A DNA stretch of 64,000 nt from an uncultured Chloroflexus sp. (GCF_937951745.1 NZ_CALFBQ010000049.1:1-64000); one strand, 5' to 3'; counted from the first letter of the stretch, positions 27,760-36,374 are shown. Notes: generated by a model not told the origin, from the letters alone. Made by a program: numbers and translations.

Positions 27760-28449
27760 TTACGAGCCATTGGGCAGCACGACTTTGATCCAGCCGCGCC
27801 GCATGGCATAGACAACCGCTTGCGTGCGATCATTGACAGCCAGTTTACGCAGGATCGATGAAATATGGTTTTTGACCGTCTGATTGCTAATATCGAGTTG
27901 GGTGGCAATTTCGCGATTCGTGCGGCCAGCGGCGACCAGCTCGAGCACCTCAAGCTCGCGCGCCGACAGCGGCGAGAAGACGGTCTGCGTATCATCATCG
28001 CCAACCATCTGGCGAAACACCGCTAGCACCGTCGCCGCTACCTCAGGCGACGACAACACCAGATCGTTAATCGGATACTCGCCGCGCCGCACTTGTCGGA
28101 GTGTCGCTAGCAAATCAGGGAATTCGATACTCGGCGGTACAAATGCCGACACACCAGCCCGGATTGCCTTCACCACGGCTGAACCATCATTGACCGGCCC
28201 AAATAAAATCACGGCAACGTGAGGATGACTCCGCTTGATCGCCCGCGCCACTTCCAGCCCATGGACACCGGGCAGATCGATGTCCATCAACACGAGATCA
28301 GGATCGACTTGATCGACCATTTGGATCGCCTGTTGGCCATTGCCGGCTTCACCTACCACCTTAAAATCAGGTGTTGCCGATAACGCAAGGCGCAAACCGT
28401 CGCGAAACAGCGATACAGTATGCACAATGATCAGCGTCGTCACACTCAC
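27760..28449 (-). CDS. NarL/FixJ-type response regulator with atypical receiver
   Basis: 229 aa from the GTG at 28449, six bases after GAGGAG. An ATG at 28467 is the frame start but has no ribosome site. The receiver domain (about 5-120) keeps the phospho-acceptor Asp in LVLMDIDLPG, but the switch Thr/Ser is Gly (ILFGPVN) and the conserved Lys is replaced (SAFVPPS), so phosphorylation may be weak or absent. A LuxR-type helix-turn-helix occupies about 160-225 (LSARELEVLELVAAGRTN, then a NREIATQL recognition region). No histidine kinase is adjacent. It starts 35 bp after dnaN and may share its transcript. Confidence 0.88.
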   Translation of the reverse strand: MSVTTLIIVHTVSLFRDGLRLALSATPDFKVVGEAGNGQQAIQMVDQVDPDLVLMDIDLPGVHGLEVARAIKRSHPHVAVILFGPVNDGSAVVKAIRAGVSAFVPPSIEFPDLLATLRQVRRGEYPINDLVLSSPEVAATVLAVFRQMVGDDDTQTVFSPLSARELEVLELVAAGRTNREIATQLDISNQTVKNHISSILRKLAVNDRTQAVVYAMRRGWIKVVLPNGS

Positions 28450-28484
28450 AGCCAACTCCTCGACCACTGAAGCAGATTGTAACG

Positions 28485-29621
28485 CTACCGCATACTCATC
28501 GGCATCACGATATGAATATAGCCATCTTGCCCCACCGGCTTAAACACCGCCGGGCTTTGCGAACTCTGCATCTCGAAGGCGATCTGGTTCGAGCCAACCG
28601 CCGCAATCGCATCGGCCAAAAACTTCACATTGAGCGCGATCACGCCGCCTTCACCAGTCACGCTGCCGTCAAGCTCACTGGTATTATCGCCCAATTCGGC
28701 GGAATTGGCGCTCAGGATAACCTTGCCCGGCCCAAACTCGCCAGCCGGTTCGATCTTTAGCTTCACCACGTTCTGGCTAGCGCCGGCAAAGAATGACGCC
28801 AACTTCACCGCTTTGGCCAATTCGTTACTATCAAGCACGGTGCGCGTCAAGTATTGCTGCGGGATGATTCGCTCGAAATCGGGGAACCTCCCTTCAATTA
28901 AACGTGACACCACCTCAATATTTTCAGTATGGAACAGGACATGGCTACCACCCGGTGTATAGACCATCGCCACCTCAGCTTCAATATCGCTGATAATGCG
29001 GGCCAGTTCGGCGAGGGTGCGCGCCGGGATGAGACAATCAACAGCGTGAGCCATCGGCTCGGCCACGTGAATCGCGCGCATCGCCAAGCGGAAGCCATCG
29101 GCAGCGACTAGCGTGATCTGTTGGTCGCGGGTGCGCACCAGCACGCCGGTCAAAATCGGACGTGACTCATCAGAAGCAGCGGCAAACGCCACCTGCTCAA
29201 TCGCCGCGCGCCATACTTCCGCCGGTAAGCTCACCAACGACGCGCGCACGCTCACCGTCGGCAGCGATGGAAACTCGTCAGCATCAACCCCTTTGATATT
29301 GCTGACAAAGCGCCCGCACTCGACGCGCAGCGTTTGTGTCTTCACATCAAGCGTCAACGTCACTTTATCGTTTGGTAGGCCTCCCACAACGTCTGCCAAC
29401 AACTTCGCCGGCACTGCTACCGCACCGTCTTGCAACACATGCGCGCCAATCCAGCGGTTAATGCCAACCTCAAGGTTAGTGGCAGTCAATTTCAAACGGC
29501 TTTCATCGGTCGAAAGCAATACATTCGCCAGCACCGGCAACGTCGAGCTTTTACCTGCGACGGCATGGCTCACCGCGGCCAGACCGCGCTTGAGATCATC
29601 CTGCATGCATGTGAGCTTCAT
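28485..29621 (-). CDS. dnaN: DNA polymerase III beta sliding clamp
   Basis: 378 aa, ATG with AAGGAG-like purines upstream. Three clamp domains of about 120 aa each, with family blocks near the start (AVAGKSSTLPVLANVL) and the conserved end VMPMSMR. The homodimeric ring tethers DNA polymerase to template. Length is typical (about 370-380 aa). dnaA and recF are not next to it, so it is not in the classic origin cluster in this genome segment. A TATAAT at 29690-29695 on the minus strand is a plausible -10. The response regulator and lipoprotein genes follow on the same strand. Confidence 0.95.
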   Translation of the reverse strand: MKLTCMQDDLKRGLAAVSHAVAGKSSTLPVLANVLLSTDESRLKLTATNLEVGINRWIGAHVLQDGAVAVPAKLLADVVGGLPNDKVTLTLDVKTQTLRVECGRFVSNIKGVDADEFPSLPTVSVRASLVSLPAEVWRAAIEQVAFAAASDESRPILTGVLVRTRDQQITLVAADGFRLAMRAIHVAEPMAHAVDCLIPARTLAELARIISDIEAEVAMVYTPGGSHVLFHTENIEVVSRLIEGRFPDFERIIPQQYLTRTVLDSNELAKAVKLASFFAGASQNVVKLKIEPAGEFGPGKVILSANSAELGDNTSELDGSVTGEGGVIALNVKFLADAIAAVGSNQIAFEMQSSQSPAVFKPVGQDGYIHIVMPMSMR

Positions 29622-29689
29622 TATCGCTCCTTAGAAGAGACCAGCACAACTGCGACGCTTATGCGCCGCCCACAATCCGGGTGTGGCGC

Positions 29690-29695
29690 ATTATA
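29690..29695 (-). promoter_or_regulatory. Candidate -10 element of dnaN
   Basis: TATAAT on the minus strand, about 70 bp before the dnaN start. The -35 is not convincing. A 7-bp hairpin (ATGCGCC 29661-29667 / GGCGCAT 29685-29691) lies in the leader. Confidence 0.4.
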
Positions 29696-29878
29696 GCATA
29701 TCGCGTTCGCTTGTGGCAGCGCAAGCCGCGATCGGCCACCGATACTGTGCAAAGGTTGTGCGTTTTTACCACAAACATCTTGACTTTTTTCAGAGCCATG
29801 GTACCGTTCTATAGGGAAGAGATTTTAGACCGCGATGGTTGACACAGCGATGGTCAACATTCGGAAGGGATTACTGTT

Positions 29879-30703
29879 ATGGTTATTGCTACTCGTCGCT
29901 TTGAATTTTCAGCCGCTCACCGCTACTGGCGCGACGACTGGAGCGCTGCCGAGAACGAGCGCGTCTTTGGCCCGTACACCAGCCCGTATGGTCACGGCCA
30001 CAATTATACCCTCGATGTTAGCATCACCGGCCAGCTCGACGAACGAACTGGCATGGTTATGAATATGACCGAACTTAAGGCAATCGTTAACGAGGTGCTG
30101 GAAGAGTTCGATCACAAGCATCTCAATTTCGATACGCCGTATTTTCGCGATCAGGTGCCGACGACCGAAAACTTCATCCGGGTGCTTTGGCGACTGATTG
30201 CCGCTCGCTTGCCGACCCATGCCCGGCTGGCACATCTGCGCCTCTACGAACAGCCCGATTTGTGGGCTGATTATGATGGGGTGGGCGAAACGCAATTCTC
30301 GCGCTTGTACACGTTTGCTTCCGCCCACCGGCTGCATGCGCCGGCTCTCAATGATGAAGAGAACCGTGAAATTTACGGCAAGTGCAACAATCCCAATGGG
30401 CACGGCCATAACTACACGCTCGAAGTGACCGTGCAAGGTGAGATTGACCCAGCCACCGGCATGCTAGTTGATATGGCATGGCTCGATCAAACGGTACATT
30501 CGGTGATCGACCCGCTGCACCTGCACCACCTCGACAACGAGATTGCCGCCTTCGCCAACCGGCCATCAACCGCTGAGAACATCATCATCTATCTCTGGAA
30601 CGAACTCGCGCCGAGACTAGAAGGTCGCCTCGCCCTCTTGCGGCTGTGGGAGACGCGCAAGAATATCTTTAGCTACGCTGGTCCGACACTGGTTCAGGCC
30701 TGA
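29879..30703 (+). CDS. Tandem-domain 6-pyruvoyltetrahydropterin synthase / QueD-family protein
   Basis: 274 aa, twice the usual length of about 130 aa, composed of two PTPS/QueD domains (about 1-135 and 140-270). Domain 1 has [10 protein letters not shown], the zinc-binding HGHNY and a DHKHLNFD block, but where the catalytic cysteine normally sits it reads [14 protein letters not shown]. Domain 2 has [14 protein letters not shown] with the cysteine, but a variant DPLHLHHLD in the later catalytic block. The family converts dihydroneopterin triphosphate to 6-pyruvoyltetrahydropterin, 6-carboxytetrahydropterin or a folate precursor. folE, which makes that substrate, starts about 80 bp downstream, so joint function in pterin synthesis is well supported. 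The exact product is open. Confidence 0.88.
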   Translation: MVIATRRFEFSAAHRYWRDDWSAAENERVFGPYTSPYGHGHNYTLDVSITGQLDERTGMVMNMTELKAIVNEVLEEFDHKHLNFDTPYFRDQVPTTENFIRVLWRLIAARLPTHARLAHLRLYEQPDLWADYDGVGETQFSRLYTFASAHRLHAPALNDEENREIYGKCNNPNGHGHNYTLEVTVQGEIDPATGMLVDMAWLDQTVHSVIDPLHLHHLDNEIAAFANRPSTAENIIIYLWNELAPRLEGRLALLRLWETRKNIFSYAGPTLVQA

Positions 30704-30783
30704 TGGTCTGTCTGCCTCATACAAGATTTCGCTCGGAAGCGCAACGGGTGGGCTTCTTATCACTGCAACGGAGAAACTTTCTT

Positions 30784-31467
30784 ATGTCAAGTAATAGTAA
30801 TGGCTATCATCCAGTCCACGATCACGATATTGACGAAGAGCATTACGGCAGCTTAATTATTCCGGGTCGCGGCAAACTTGAGGGCATGTCGTTCACCTCT
30901 GACCCACGGATCGAAGAAGCGGTACGTACTATCCTCAGCGCGATCGGTGAAATCCCTGACCGCGAGGGCTTGCAAAAGACGCCGTCGCGCGTAGCCAAGA
31001 TGTACGCCGAACTGACCGCCGGTTATCATATTGATCCCAAGGCGTTAATTAACGACGCTATTTTCAGCGTTGCGTATGACGAGATGGTGATTGTGACGAA
31101 TATCGATTATTACAGCCTGTGTGAACATCATATGCTGCCGTTCTTCGGCCAAGTACACGTTGCTTACATTCCAAATGGCAAAGTGGTGGGACTGAGCAAG
31201 ATCCCGCGCATTGTCGAGATGTTTGCCCGTCGCTTGCAAGTGCAAGAGCGAATGACGGTGCAGATTGCCGATCTGATTAATGAGGCGCTCGAACCGGCGG
31301 GAGTGGCGGTGGTTGCTGAAGGGGTGCATATGTGCGGGGTGATGCGCGGCGTTAAAAAGGCGAATGCGCGCATGGTCACTTCAGCGATGCGCGGCGCCTT
31401 CCGCGAAGACCCGAAGACGCGGGCCGAGTTTATGGCCCACATTGACCGCAACCGGCAAGAGCGATAG
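30784..31467 (+). CDS. folE: GTP cyclohydrolase I
   Basis: 227 aa from the ATG at 30784, with a GGAGA site. An in-frame start at 30703 would overlap the previous stop codon and add an unrelated N-terminal tail. It converts GTP to 7,8-dihydroneopterin triphosphate. The zinc site of type IA enzymes is intact: Cys and His in [12 protein letters not shown] and the later Cys in [10 protein letters not shown]. The [12 protein letters not shown] block and the terminal SAMRGAF are also present. The N-terminal 30 residues are His/Asp-rich and variable. It follows the double PTPS gene, giving a pterin/folate or queuosine unit. Confidence 0.95.
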   Translation: MSSNSNGYHPVHDHDIDEEHYGSLIIPGRGKLEGMSFTSDPRIEEAVRTILSAIGEIPDREGLQKTPSRVAKMYAELTAGYHIDPKALINDAIFSVAYDEMVIVTNIDYYSLCEHHMLPFFGQVHVAYIPNGKVVGLSKIPRIVEMFARRLQVQERMTVQIADLINEALEPAGVAVVAEGVHMCGVMRGVKKANARMVTSAMRGAFREDPKTRAEFMAHIDRNRQER

Positions 31468-31518
31468 GACAGGCACTGTCGAGTCGGACGGCTGTCCGGC
31501 TCCGTAAAGGGCGCAGCG

Positions 31519-31730
31519 GTTCAAACGCAAAGGCGCGAAGGGCGCAAAGAGCGCAACGGGAATTAATAATTTGTCGATTTTTGCCTGACTCGTCCTTGGA
31601 TCTGGGCGCGTGGAGCGTTCCAGCACCTCCCCCCAGTGGGGGTGTGGGGGGAGGTTGGGAGGGGCCAAACGAGCAGAATCCTTCGCTGACAGGCTGCCGT
31701 GATCGAAGTGTTACGCCTTTGCGTTTGAAC
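31519..31730. repeat. 212-bp element with 17-bp terminal inverted repeats (CGCAAAG family)
   Basis: Perfect 17-bp inverted repeats GTTCAAACGCAAAGGCG (31519-31535) and its complement (31714-31730). Inside, a 9-bp hairpin CCTCCCCCC/GGGGGGAGG lies at 31626-31654. No open frame of note. It sits between folE and the SDR gene. No clear target-site duplication. Confidence 0.55.
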
Positions 31731-31757
31731 ATTGCGTCTATTTAGAAGAAGAGAACT

Positions 31758-32453
31758 ATGCGATCAATCCTGATTACCGGTGCATCACGCGGGATTGGCG
31801 CCGCCACTGCGCTGGCGTTGGCCCAACCCAACACCCGATTAACCCTCGCCGCGCGTAACCGGGAGGCACTTGAGGCAGTAGCGGCGCAAGCCATTGCCGC
31901 CGGCGCGGAATGCGTTGTTGCGCCATGCGATGTCACCGACCCAGAACAGGTTGCCGCGACGGTGGCGCTCGCTGCCGGCAATGGCCGGCTCGATGTGGCG
32001 GTGCATAGCGTCGGCGGGGCGCTGGTGGCGCCGCTTGAGGCAATCAGCTTCGCCGAGTGGGAAGAACACTTGCGGGTGCAGTTGACGAGCCTTTTTCTGG
32101 TGGCGCAGCAGGTCACTGCGCACATGGATCGCGGCGGCTTGCTGATCAATATTGCCTCAGTCGCCGCCCGCCAAGCCTTTCCGGGCTGGTCGGCGTATGT
32201 CGCCGCTAAGCACGGCGCGCTCGGCTTTGCCGCCGCTATCCGTGAAGAGCTGCGCCCGCGCGGGATCAGGGTCTGTTCGGTGTTGCCCGCCGCTACCGAT
32301 ACCGCGATCTGGGACGCTATCCCCGGCGAGTGGTCGCGGGCGAATATGTTGCAACCGGCTGATGTAGCTGCGACGATTGCAGCCATCGTTGCCTTGCCAC
32401 CCTACGTGACAGTCGAGGATGTGACGATTGGGCATGTAGCCGGGCGGTTGTAA
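31758..32453 (+). CDS. Short-chain dehydrogenase/reductase
   Basis: 231 aa, classical SDR. The cofactor site GASRGIGAATALALA is at about residues 7-21. The catalytic residues are visible as the serine in INIASVAAR, then Tyr and Lys in SAYVAAKHG (YxxxK). An arginine after the first beta strand (AARNRE) suggests NADP. Substrate cannot be read. It lies alone between two CGCAAAG-type repeat gaps, with ATG after an AGAAGAGAA purine tract. SDRs next to pterin genes can be pterin reductases, but here the 290-bp repeat gap weakens that link. Confidence 0.88.
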   Translation: MRSILITGASRGIGAATALALAQPNTRLTLAARNREALEAVAAQAIAAGAECVVAPCDVTDPEQVAATVALAAGNGRLDVAVHSVGGALVAPLEAISFAEWEEHLRVQLTSLFLVAQQVTAHMDRGGLLINIASVAARQAFPGWSAYVAAKHGALGFAAAIREELRPRGIRVCSVLPAATDTAIWDAIPGEWSRANMLQPADVAATIAAIVALPPYVTVEDVTIGHVAGRL

Positions 32454-32570
32454 GAGCAGTTGGTATAACCGCGAAGCGATGCAAACAGCGCAACCTTAGT
32501 AACGATGTGGCCTCTTTGCGTCTCTTTGCGGCTATTCAATCAGCGCCATCGCCCCAAGCACCGATCACGC

Positions 32571-34232
32571 TTACGCCGCACTCACGTGGGTCACATCGCG
32601 GCTTAGCGAGCGCAGTCGTTCACGGATCTCGGCAAGGCCGTCGCTGAAGTGGGCCGTCACTTCGTGTTTACGGCGGACTGCCGCGATGACATCACCTTCC
32701 GCCACCAAGGCATTCATTGCGTCAAAGGCATCATTCAGTTGATTGAAGACAATGCGCAGCGTATCGATCAACCCGGCGCGCGTCGCAATGTGTTGTTGGA
32801 GCAGCGCATTGAGCTGCGCTTGCTCAGATGGCGCGAGCGCTCCCGCTAGTTGGTTCAACGCATTGCTCGCCACCTTGATGGTACGGCGCAACAACGCCTC
32901 TTCGTCGGCCCACGTTTCGCGGTCGTAAAGGTCTTTGAAATCGTTGTAGACGGTAGCGAATTCATCGCTGAAGCGGGCTGGATCGTTGGGCAACCGGCGC
33001 AAGCGGCTGCCATACTCGGCCAGCACGCTATAGCGCGTCTCCCATTCGCGTAACAGAGCTTCCAATTCGTCGATCAAGGACGTGCCCGCCGCTTGCCGCC
33101 GCGCGATGGTCAGCATCTGGCCAGCCGCCTCTGGCAGCGCCATTCCGGCTTGTAACGTCTGGTCGATTGGGAAGACAATAGCGGTGCAATCGACGGTGCG
33201 GCTCAACAGCGTTGCCGCGCCCCAGTCCCACCGTTCACTGACCATCGCCCGCGCCTCATTGAGGGCGAGATCAGCTTGGCCGTGGGCAAATAACCGCGCG
33301 AAGAAGTGCGCCATCAGTATGCGCGCAGTGGTCGCTTGCAGCCGTTCGCGCATCGCTAGCACCAGCGGCACGCCGGCTACAACCAACGCTTGCGCCAATG
33401 GGCCAAAGGAATCGAAGGCTGCGCGAGCGGCGCTCTCACAAGCAGCCAGCACAATCAATGGCGGCGGCGAAGCGAGCGTTGATACGGCTTTGACCAGTCG
33501 CGCCGTCGTCACTGGATCAACCTTGCCATCATCGCCTTCAAGGTAGAGCACCGCACCCGCCGGTGTCACCCGTCCATGGCAGAGCAGATACACCACATCA
33601 GCTTCCGCCCATGCCGCAGCAAGCGCGGCGAGCGTTGGCGATTGCGCGCCACTGATGAATGCGGTTACAGCGCATTCGGCGCGATCGAACAGTGATTGAG
33701 CGGCAGCTATATCAGCCTGATCCATCGGATCAAGCCCAAACGCCGGCAGGTTCGACGGCGAGGCGGCGCCAAACACGACCCGCAGCGGACGGCGGGCGGA
33801 GGGTTGCGGCCCGCCCCAGCGTTGCACAGGAATGAGGCGCGCAAACGGCGTATCGCCCAGCAACGCCAGCGGTTGCCACTGAGCGCCGACCGGTGCATAG
33901 AGCCGTTCCCATGCTATCTCGGACAATGCCGCTGGCGCCGGATCAAGATCGAGCCGCACACGTAGCAATTGCCCGCCAGCGCGCACAACCGCCAATGCTT
34001 CACCCACAAATTGGGCCAACGTTGGATCGGCCAAGAGACTCTGGCCTAATGCCAACCCATACGCATCAGGATCGGGGAGTGCCAGCAACGCGGTTTGATC
34101 GATCTGAGCTAACCCACCGACCCGCGGGCCATCAATGATCTCTAATTCAACGGCATACGCAGCCGGCGCTGCGCCGCCGCGCACCCGGATCAGCAATGTC
34201 TCTTGCGCGCCGCGCACACCAGTTAATAGCAC
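32571..34232 (-). CDS. CHAT-domain (caspase-like) protease with C-terminal helical region
   Basis: 553 aa from a GTG at 34232 with GGAG upstream. An N-terminal CHAT lead-in region (IAWERLYAP near 107) is followed by the CHAT peptidase fold at about 150-360. Its catalytic dyad is in LLCHGR (His219) and LAACESA (Cys265), so it looks active. Residues 380-553 are predicted helical, rich in Leu/Glu/Arg, and carry no TPR pattern. CHAT proteins are clan CD cysteine peptidases, often in immunity or cell-death modules with a separate sensor. Here the upstream partners, 23 bp away, are a 119-aa unknown protein and an ArsR-type regulator. No effector substrate such as gasdermin was recognised nearby. 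Confidence 0.85.
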   Translation of the reverse strand: MLLTGVRGAQETLLIRVRGGAAPAAYAVELEIIDGPRVGGLAQIDQTALLALPDPDAYGLALGQSLLADPTLAQFVGEALAVVRAGGQLLRVRLDLDPAPAALSEIAWERLYAPVGAQWQPLALLGDTPFARLIPVQRWGGPQPSARRPLRVVFGAASPSNLPAFGLDPMDQADIAAAQSLFDRAECAVTAFISGAQSPTLAALAAAWAEADVVYLLCHGRVTPAGAVLYLEGDDGKVDPVTTARLVKAVSTLASPPPLIVLAACESAARAAFDSFGPLAQALVVAGVPLVLAMRERLQATTARILMAHFFARLFAHGQADLALNEARAMVSERWDWGAATLLSRTVDCTAIVFPIDQTLQAGMALPEAAGQMLTIARRQAAGTSLIDELEALLREWETRYSVLAEYGSRLRRLPNDPARFSDEFATVYNDFKDLYDRETWADEEALLRRTIKVASNALNQLAGALAPSEQAQLNALLQQHIATRAGLIDTLRIVFNQLNDAFDAMNALVAEGDVIAAVRRKHEVTAHFSDGLAEIRERLRSLSRDVTHVSAA

Positions 34233-34255
34233 GATGTTGCTCCGCTGCTTGGGGA

Positions 34256-34615
34256 TTAGTGTGCCATACTGCCGGCTGCTGCCTCTTGCAGAGCCGTTAA
34301 CGCATCAACCCCGCCTTGCCGGTAGGCCAGCCAAGGCATTGCCGGTTTCGGTTGCGCTTGCACTTCCGCCAGCGCCTGCTGCCACTGAGCCAGCTCCTCG
34401 GCCAGCGCTTGCGCCCACGTCGCCGGATCGGCGCTACGCAAACGGCGGCGCGCAGCCATTAACGCCGCCAACCGCCCTTCGTCATATTTAACACCGCCAG
34501 TCACGCGGCCATCGCGTTGCAACTGGCACCATGCCGCGCCGCCGGTGCTCGCCATGACTGCCTGTTCAGCAGCAGCTACCTGTCGTTCAAGGATTGCCAT
34601 CAGCGATACAGTCAT
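34256..34615 (-). CDS. Unknown 119-aa helical protein between ArsR regulator and CHAT protease
   Basis: 119 aa from an ATG at 34615 that overlaps the stop of the regulator gene (TCATGA), so translation is coupled. The sequence is mostly helical (about 1-25 and 50-100), with a short GG.AWCQLQRDGRVTGG hairpin-like segment around residues 25-40 and a conserved-looking MPWLAYRQGG near residue 95. No family recognised, no signal peptide, no membrane segment. Its fixed place between the regulator and the CHAT protease suggests a partner, inhibitor or substrate of that protease. This is inference from position only. Confidence 0.7.
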   Translation of the reverse strand: MTVSLMAILERQVAAAEQAVMASTGGAAWCQLQRDGRVTGGVKYDEGRLAALMAARRRLRSADPATWAQALAEELAQWQQALAEVQAQPKPAMPWLAYRQGGVDALTALQEAAAGSMAH

Positions 34616-34923
34616 GACAATTGCTCCAGATATGCACGCAACCACGCGAGATTTTCAGGATTCACATAGTGACAGACCGCCGCGCCGTCATCGTAGGCAT
34701 CGATCAGACCAGCCTCACGCAGCACACGCAAATGTTGGGAAATTGTTGACTGGGCGTGGGGACCATCATCGGGCATATGCAGGAGGATTTGATTGCCGAT
34801 GCAGCCGGGATGACGCATCACGTAACGGAGAATTTGCACACGCGCAGGATGGCTGAGCGCCTTGCATAGCAGCGCCAAGCGCCGGTCGTCTTGCTCGAGG
34901 GCATGTTGGTACGCCGTGGCCAT
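34612..34923 (-). CDS. ArsR-type winged-helix transcriptional regulator
   Basis: 103 aa from the ATG at 34923, after AGGAGG. The frame is open further upstream, but that part lies across the promoter. It has a standard ArsR fold with the recognition helix in QSTISQHLRVLREAGL (about residues 57-72) and the wing after it. The alpha5/alpha3 metal-site cysteine pairs typical of ArsR/SmtB are not obvious. It has Cys42 in HPGCIGNQ and Cys in AAVCHYV, which might form a thiol or redox switch (inference). It is first in the three-gene unit with the 119-aa protein and CHAT protease, and its own promoter is at 34951-34980, so autoregulation is likely. Confidence 0.85.
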   Translation of the reverse strand: MATAYQHALEQDDRRLALLCKALSHPARVQILRYVMRHPGCIGNQILLHMPDDGPHAQSTISQHLRVLREAGLIDAYDDGAAVCHYVNPENLAWLRAYLEQLS

Positions 34924-34950
34924 CGTTGGCCTCCTTTCCGCGTGTGCTTT

Positions 34951-34980
34951 ACTGTACGACAGCGCAGGGGTATCTGTCAA
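34951..34980 (-). promoter_or_regulatory. Sigma-70-type promoter of the ArsR-CHAT unit
   Basis: On the minus strand TTGACA (34975-34980), 18-bp spacer, TACAGT (34951-34956), 28 bp before the start codon. GACAG and CTGTC half-sites inside the spacer could be an operator. Confidence 0.7.
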
Positions 34981-35128
34981 GAGGATACATAGCCTCGCGT
35001 ATGAATTGTTGCTGCAATTCGACCCATAAGTTGGCGTTCCAATAGTTGTTTTTTTCTTACCCCGCCGCCCGTTCAGCCGAGCAGTCTCCATATATTGAAA
35101 GACAAATTCTTTCCTCAATTCAGAAGCC

Positions 35129-35164
35129 AAAAAACGAAGGAGCGACTGACAAGCCGCTCCCTTC
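35129..35164 (-). terminator. Rho-independent terminator after the Gfo/Idh/MocA gene
   Basis: On the minus strand GAAGGGAGCG (35155-35164, one bulged G) pairs with CGCTCCTTC (35136-35144), followed by GTTTTTT (35129-35135). It lies about 40 bp after the oxidoreductase stop. Confidence 0.75.
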
Positions 35165-35202
35165 TCAGCTACAAGATCAACCGCATGAATTCCCCTCGTA
35201 GT

Positions 35203-36225
35203 TTACACCAACGCCCCCCGGATCGTATCGAGTACCTGCTGGATCGCCAACCCATCGGCAAACGTTGCCGCCGAAGCAATCGCTTCGCGCTGGCCAGCGA
35301 GCGCCGTCCGCAATGCGTGGCCGAGGTAGACCGTACCCTGCGGAAACTCACCATTCAATGTTGCCGGCAGCTCGACAGTATGCGGCGGGGTTACGTCGTG
35401 GAACGTGTCATCGCTACTGATGAACAACCTTCCACCACTGAAACGTAGGGTACCGGCACTGCCATAGACCGTCACCGAGAGCGGCTCATTCGTGCGCGCC
35501 ACGACCATCGCCGTCAACGTTGCTACTGCACCACGGGCAAAACGCAGCGTCGCTGTAGTGTAGTCATCGCTCGTCACCGAGCGCAGAACGCCGGCAGCAT
35601 CAGGCCGCTGCGTGATAAAGGTCTGCACCAATCCCTGCGCTTGCGTCACTTCATCAGCTAGGATGAAGCGCAACAGATCGATCTGATGTGAGCCAATCGC
35701 CCCCAACACGCCACCACCGGCAGCGCGATCGCTCCACCAATCCCACTGTCGTTGCGGATCAGCGCGCCCGCTTGCGATGAAGCGCACTTCAGCGGCACGC
35801 GCCTCACCAATATCGCCAGCCGCTAACCGCGCTCGCGCCGCCTGCACGGCTGGCAAGAAGCGCAGTTCGTGATCGATCAGGGCCAATTGGGCAGGGTGAG
35901 CCTGCGCCGCAGCCAGCATCGCCTCCGCCTCGGCGGCATTCAACGCGGTTGGCTTCTCACAGAGCACGTGCTTGCCGGCAGCCAATGCCGCTTCCGCCAT
36001 TTCACGGTGCAAATATGGCGGCGTGACAATGCTCACCACCTGTACATCAGATCGCTCTAACACCTCGTGCCAATTGGCAGTTGCAAACGGAACTTCCAAC
36101 TCGTGCGCGATCCGCGCGGTCTTGGCCGGATTACTACCGGCCAGCGCAGTCACCACCAACCCGGCAGCGCGAAACGCCGGCACTTGTACCCGCGCCCCCC
36201 AACCAGTGCCAATAATTCCGATCAT
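35203..36225 (-). CDS. Gfo/Idh/MocA-family NAD(P)-dependent oxidoreductase
   Basis: 340 aa. N-terminal Rossmann domain with IGIIGTGWGARVQVPAF at residues 2-18 and the family hallmark CEKPTALN at about 92-99. The C-terminal (about 125-340) alpha/beta domain is of the Gfo/Idh/MocA type, with a candidate catalytic His in GSHQIDLLRF. Such enzymes act on sugars, inositols or related compounds, or on bilins. The substrate is not readable. It is preceded on the same strand by a gap with 34-bp tandem repeats and followed by a clear terminator, so it is probably its own unit. Confidence 0.9.
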   Translation of the reverse strand: MIGIIGTGWGARVQVPAFRAAGLVVTALAGSNPAKTARIAHELEVPFATANWHEVLERSDVQVVSIVTPPYLHREMAEAALAAGKHVLCEKPTALNAAEAEAMLAAAQAHPAQLALIDHELRFLPAVQAARARLAAGDIGEARAAEVRFIASGRADPQRQWDWWSDRAAGGGVLGAIGSHQIDLLRFILADEVTQAQGLVQTFITQRPDAAGVLRSVTSDDYTTATLRFARGAVATLTAMVVARTNEPLSVTVYGSAGTLRFSGGRLFISSDDTFHDVTPPHTVELPATLNGEFPQGTVYLGHALRTALAGQREAIASAATFADGLAIQQVLDTIRGALV

Positions 36226-36263
36226 AGTCTACTCCAATACCCTAAGGCGCAGAGCAAGCAAAG

Positions 36264-36374
36264 ACGCAGAGGATAATCAAACGCAAAGGTGCAAAGCACG
36301 CAGAGGATAATCAAACGCAAAGGCGCAAAGCACGCAGAGGATAATCAAACGCAAAGGCGCAAAGCACGCAGAGG
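36264..36374. repeat. 34-bp tandem repeat, three full copies plus a partial one
   Basis: Units begin at 36264, 36298, 36332 and (partial) 36366, each starting ACGCAGAGGATAATCAAACG and containing GCAAAGG. They are almost identical and directly adjacent, without spacers. The 34-bp unit is not a multiple of three, and no gene crosses it. It belongs to the same CGCAAAG repeat family seen in other gaps of this window. Confidence 0.85.

Noticed and set aside
29622-29878. Replication origin or DnaA boxes near dnaN
   Set aside because: Only imperfect TTTACCACA-like words occur; no cluster of boxes and no dnaA gene.
30703-30783. Upstream extension of folE (start at 30703)
   Set aside because: It overlaps the previous stop, has no ribosome site and codes for a tail foreign to the family; ATG 30784 is better.
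36264-36374. Tandem repeat considered as a CRISPR array
   Set aside because: Units are directly adjacent with no variable spacers and no cas genes nearby.
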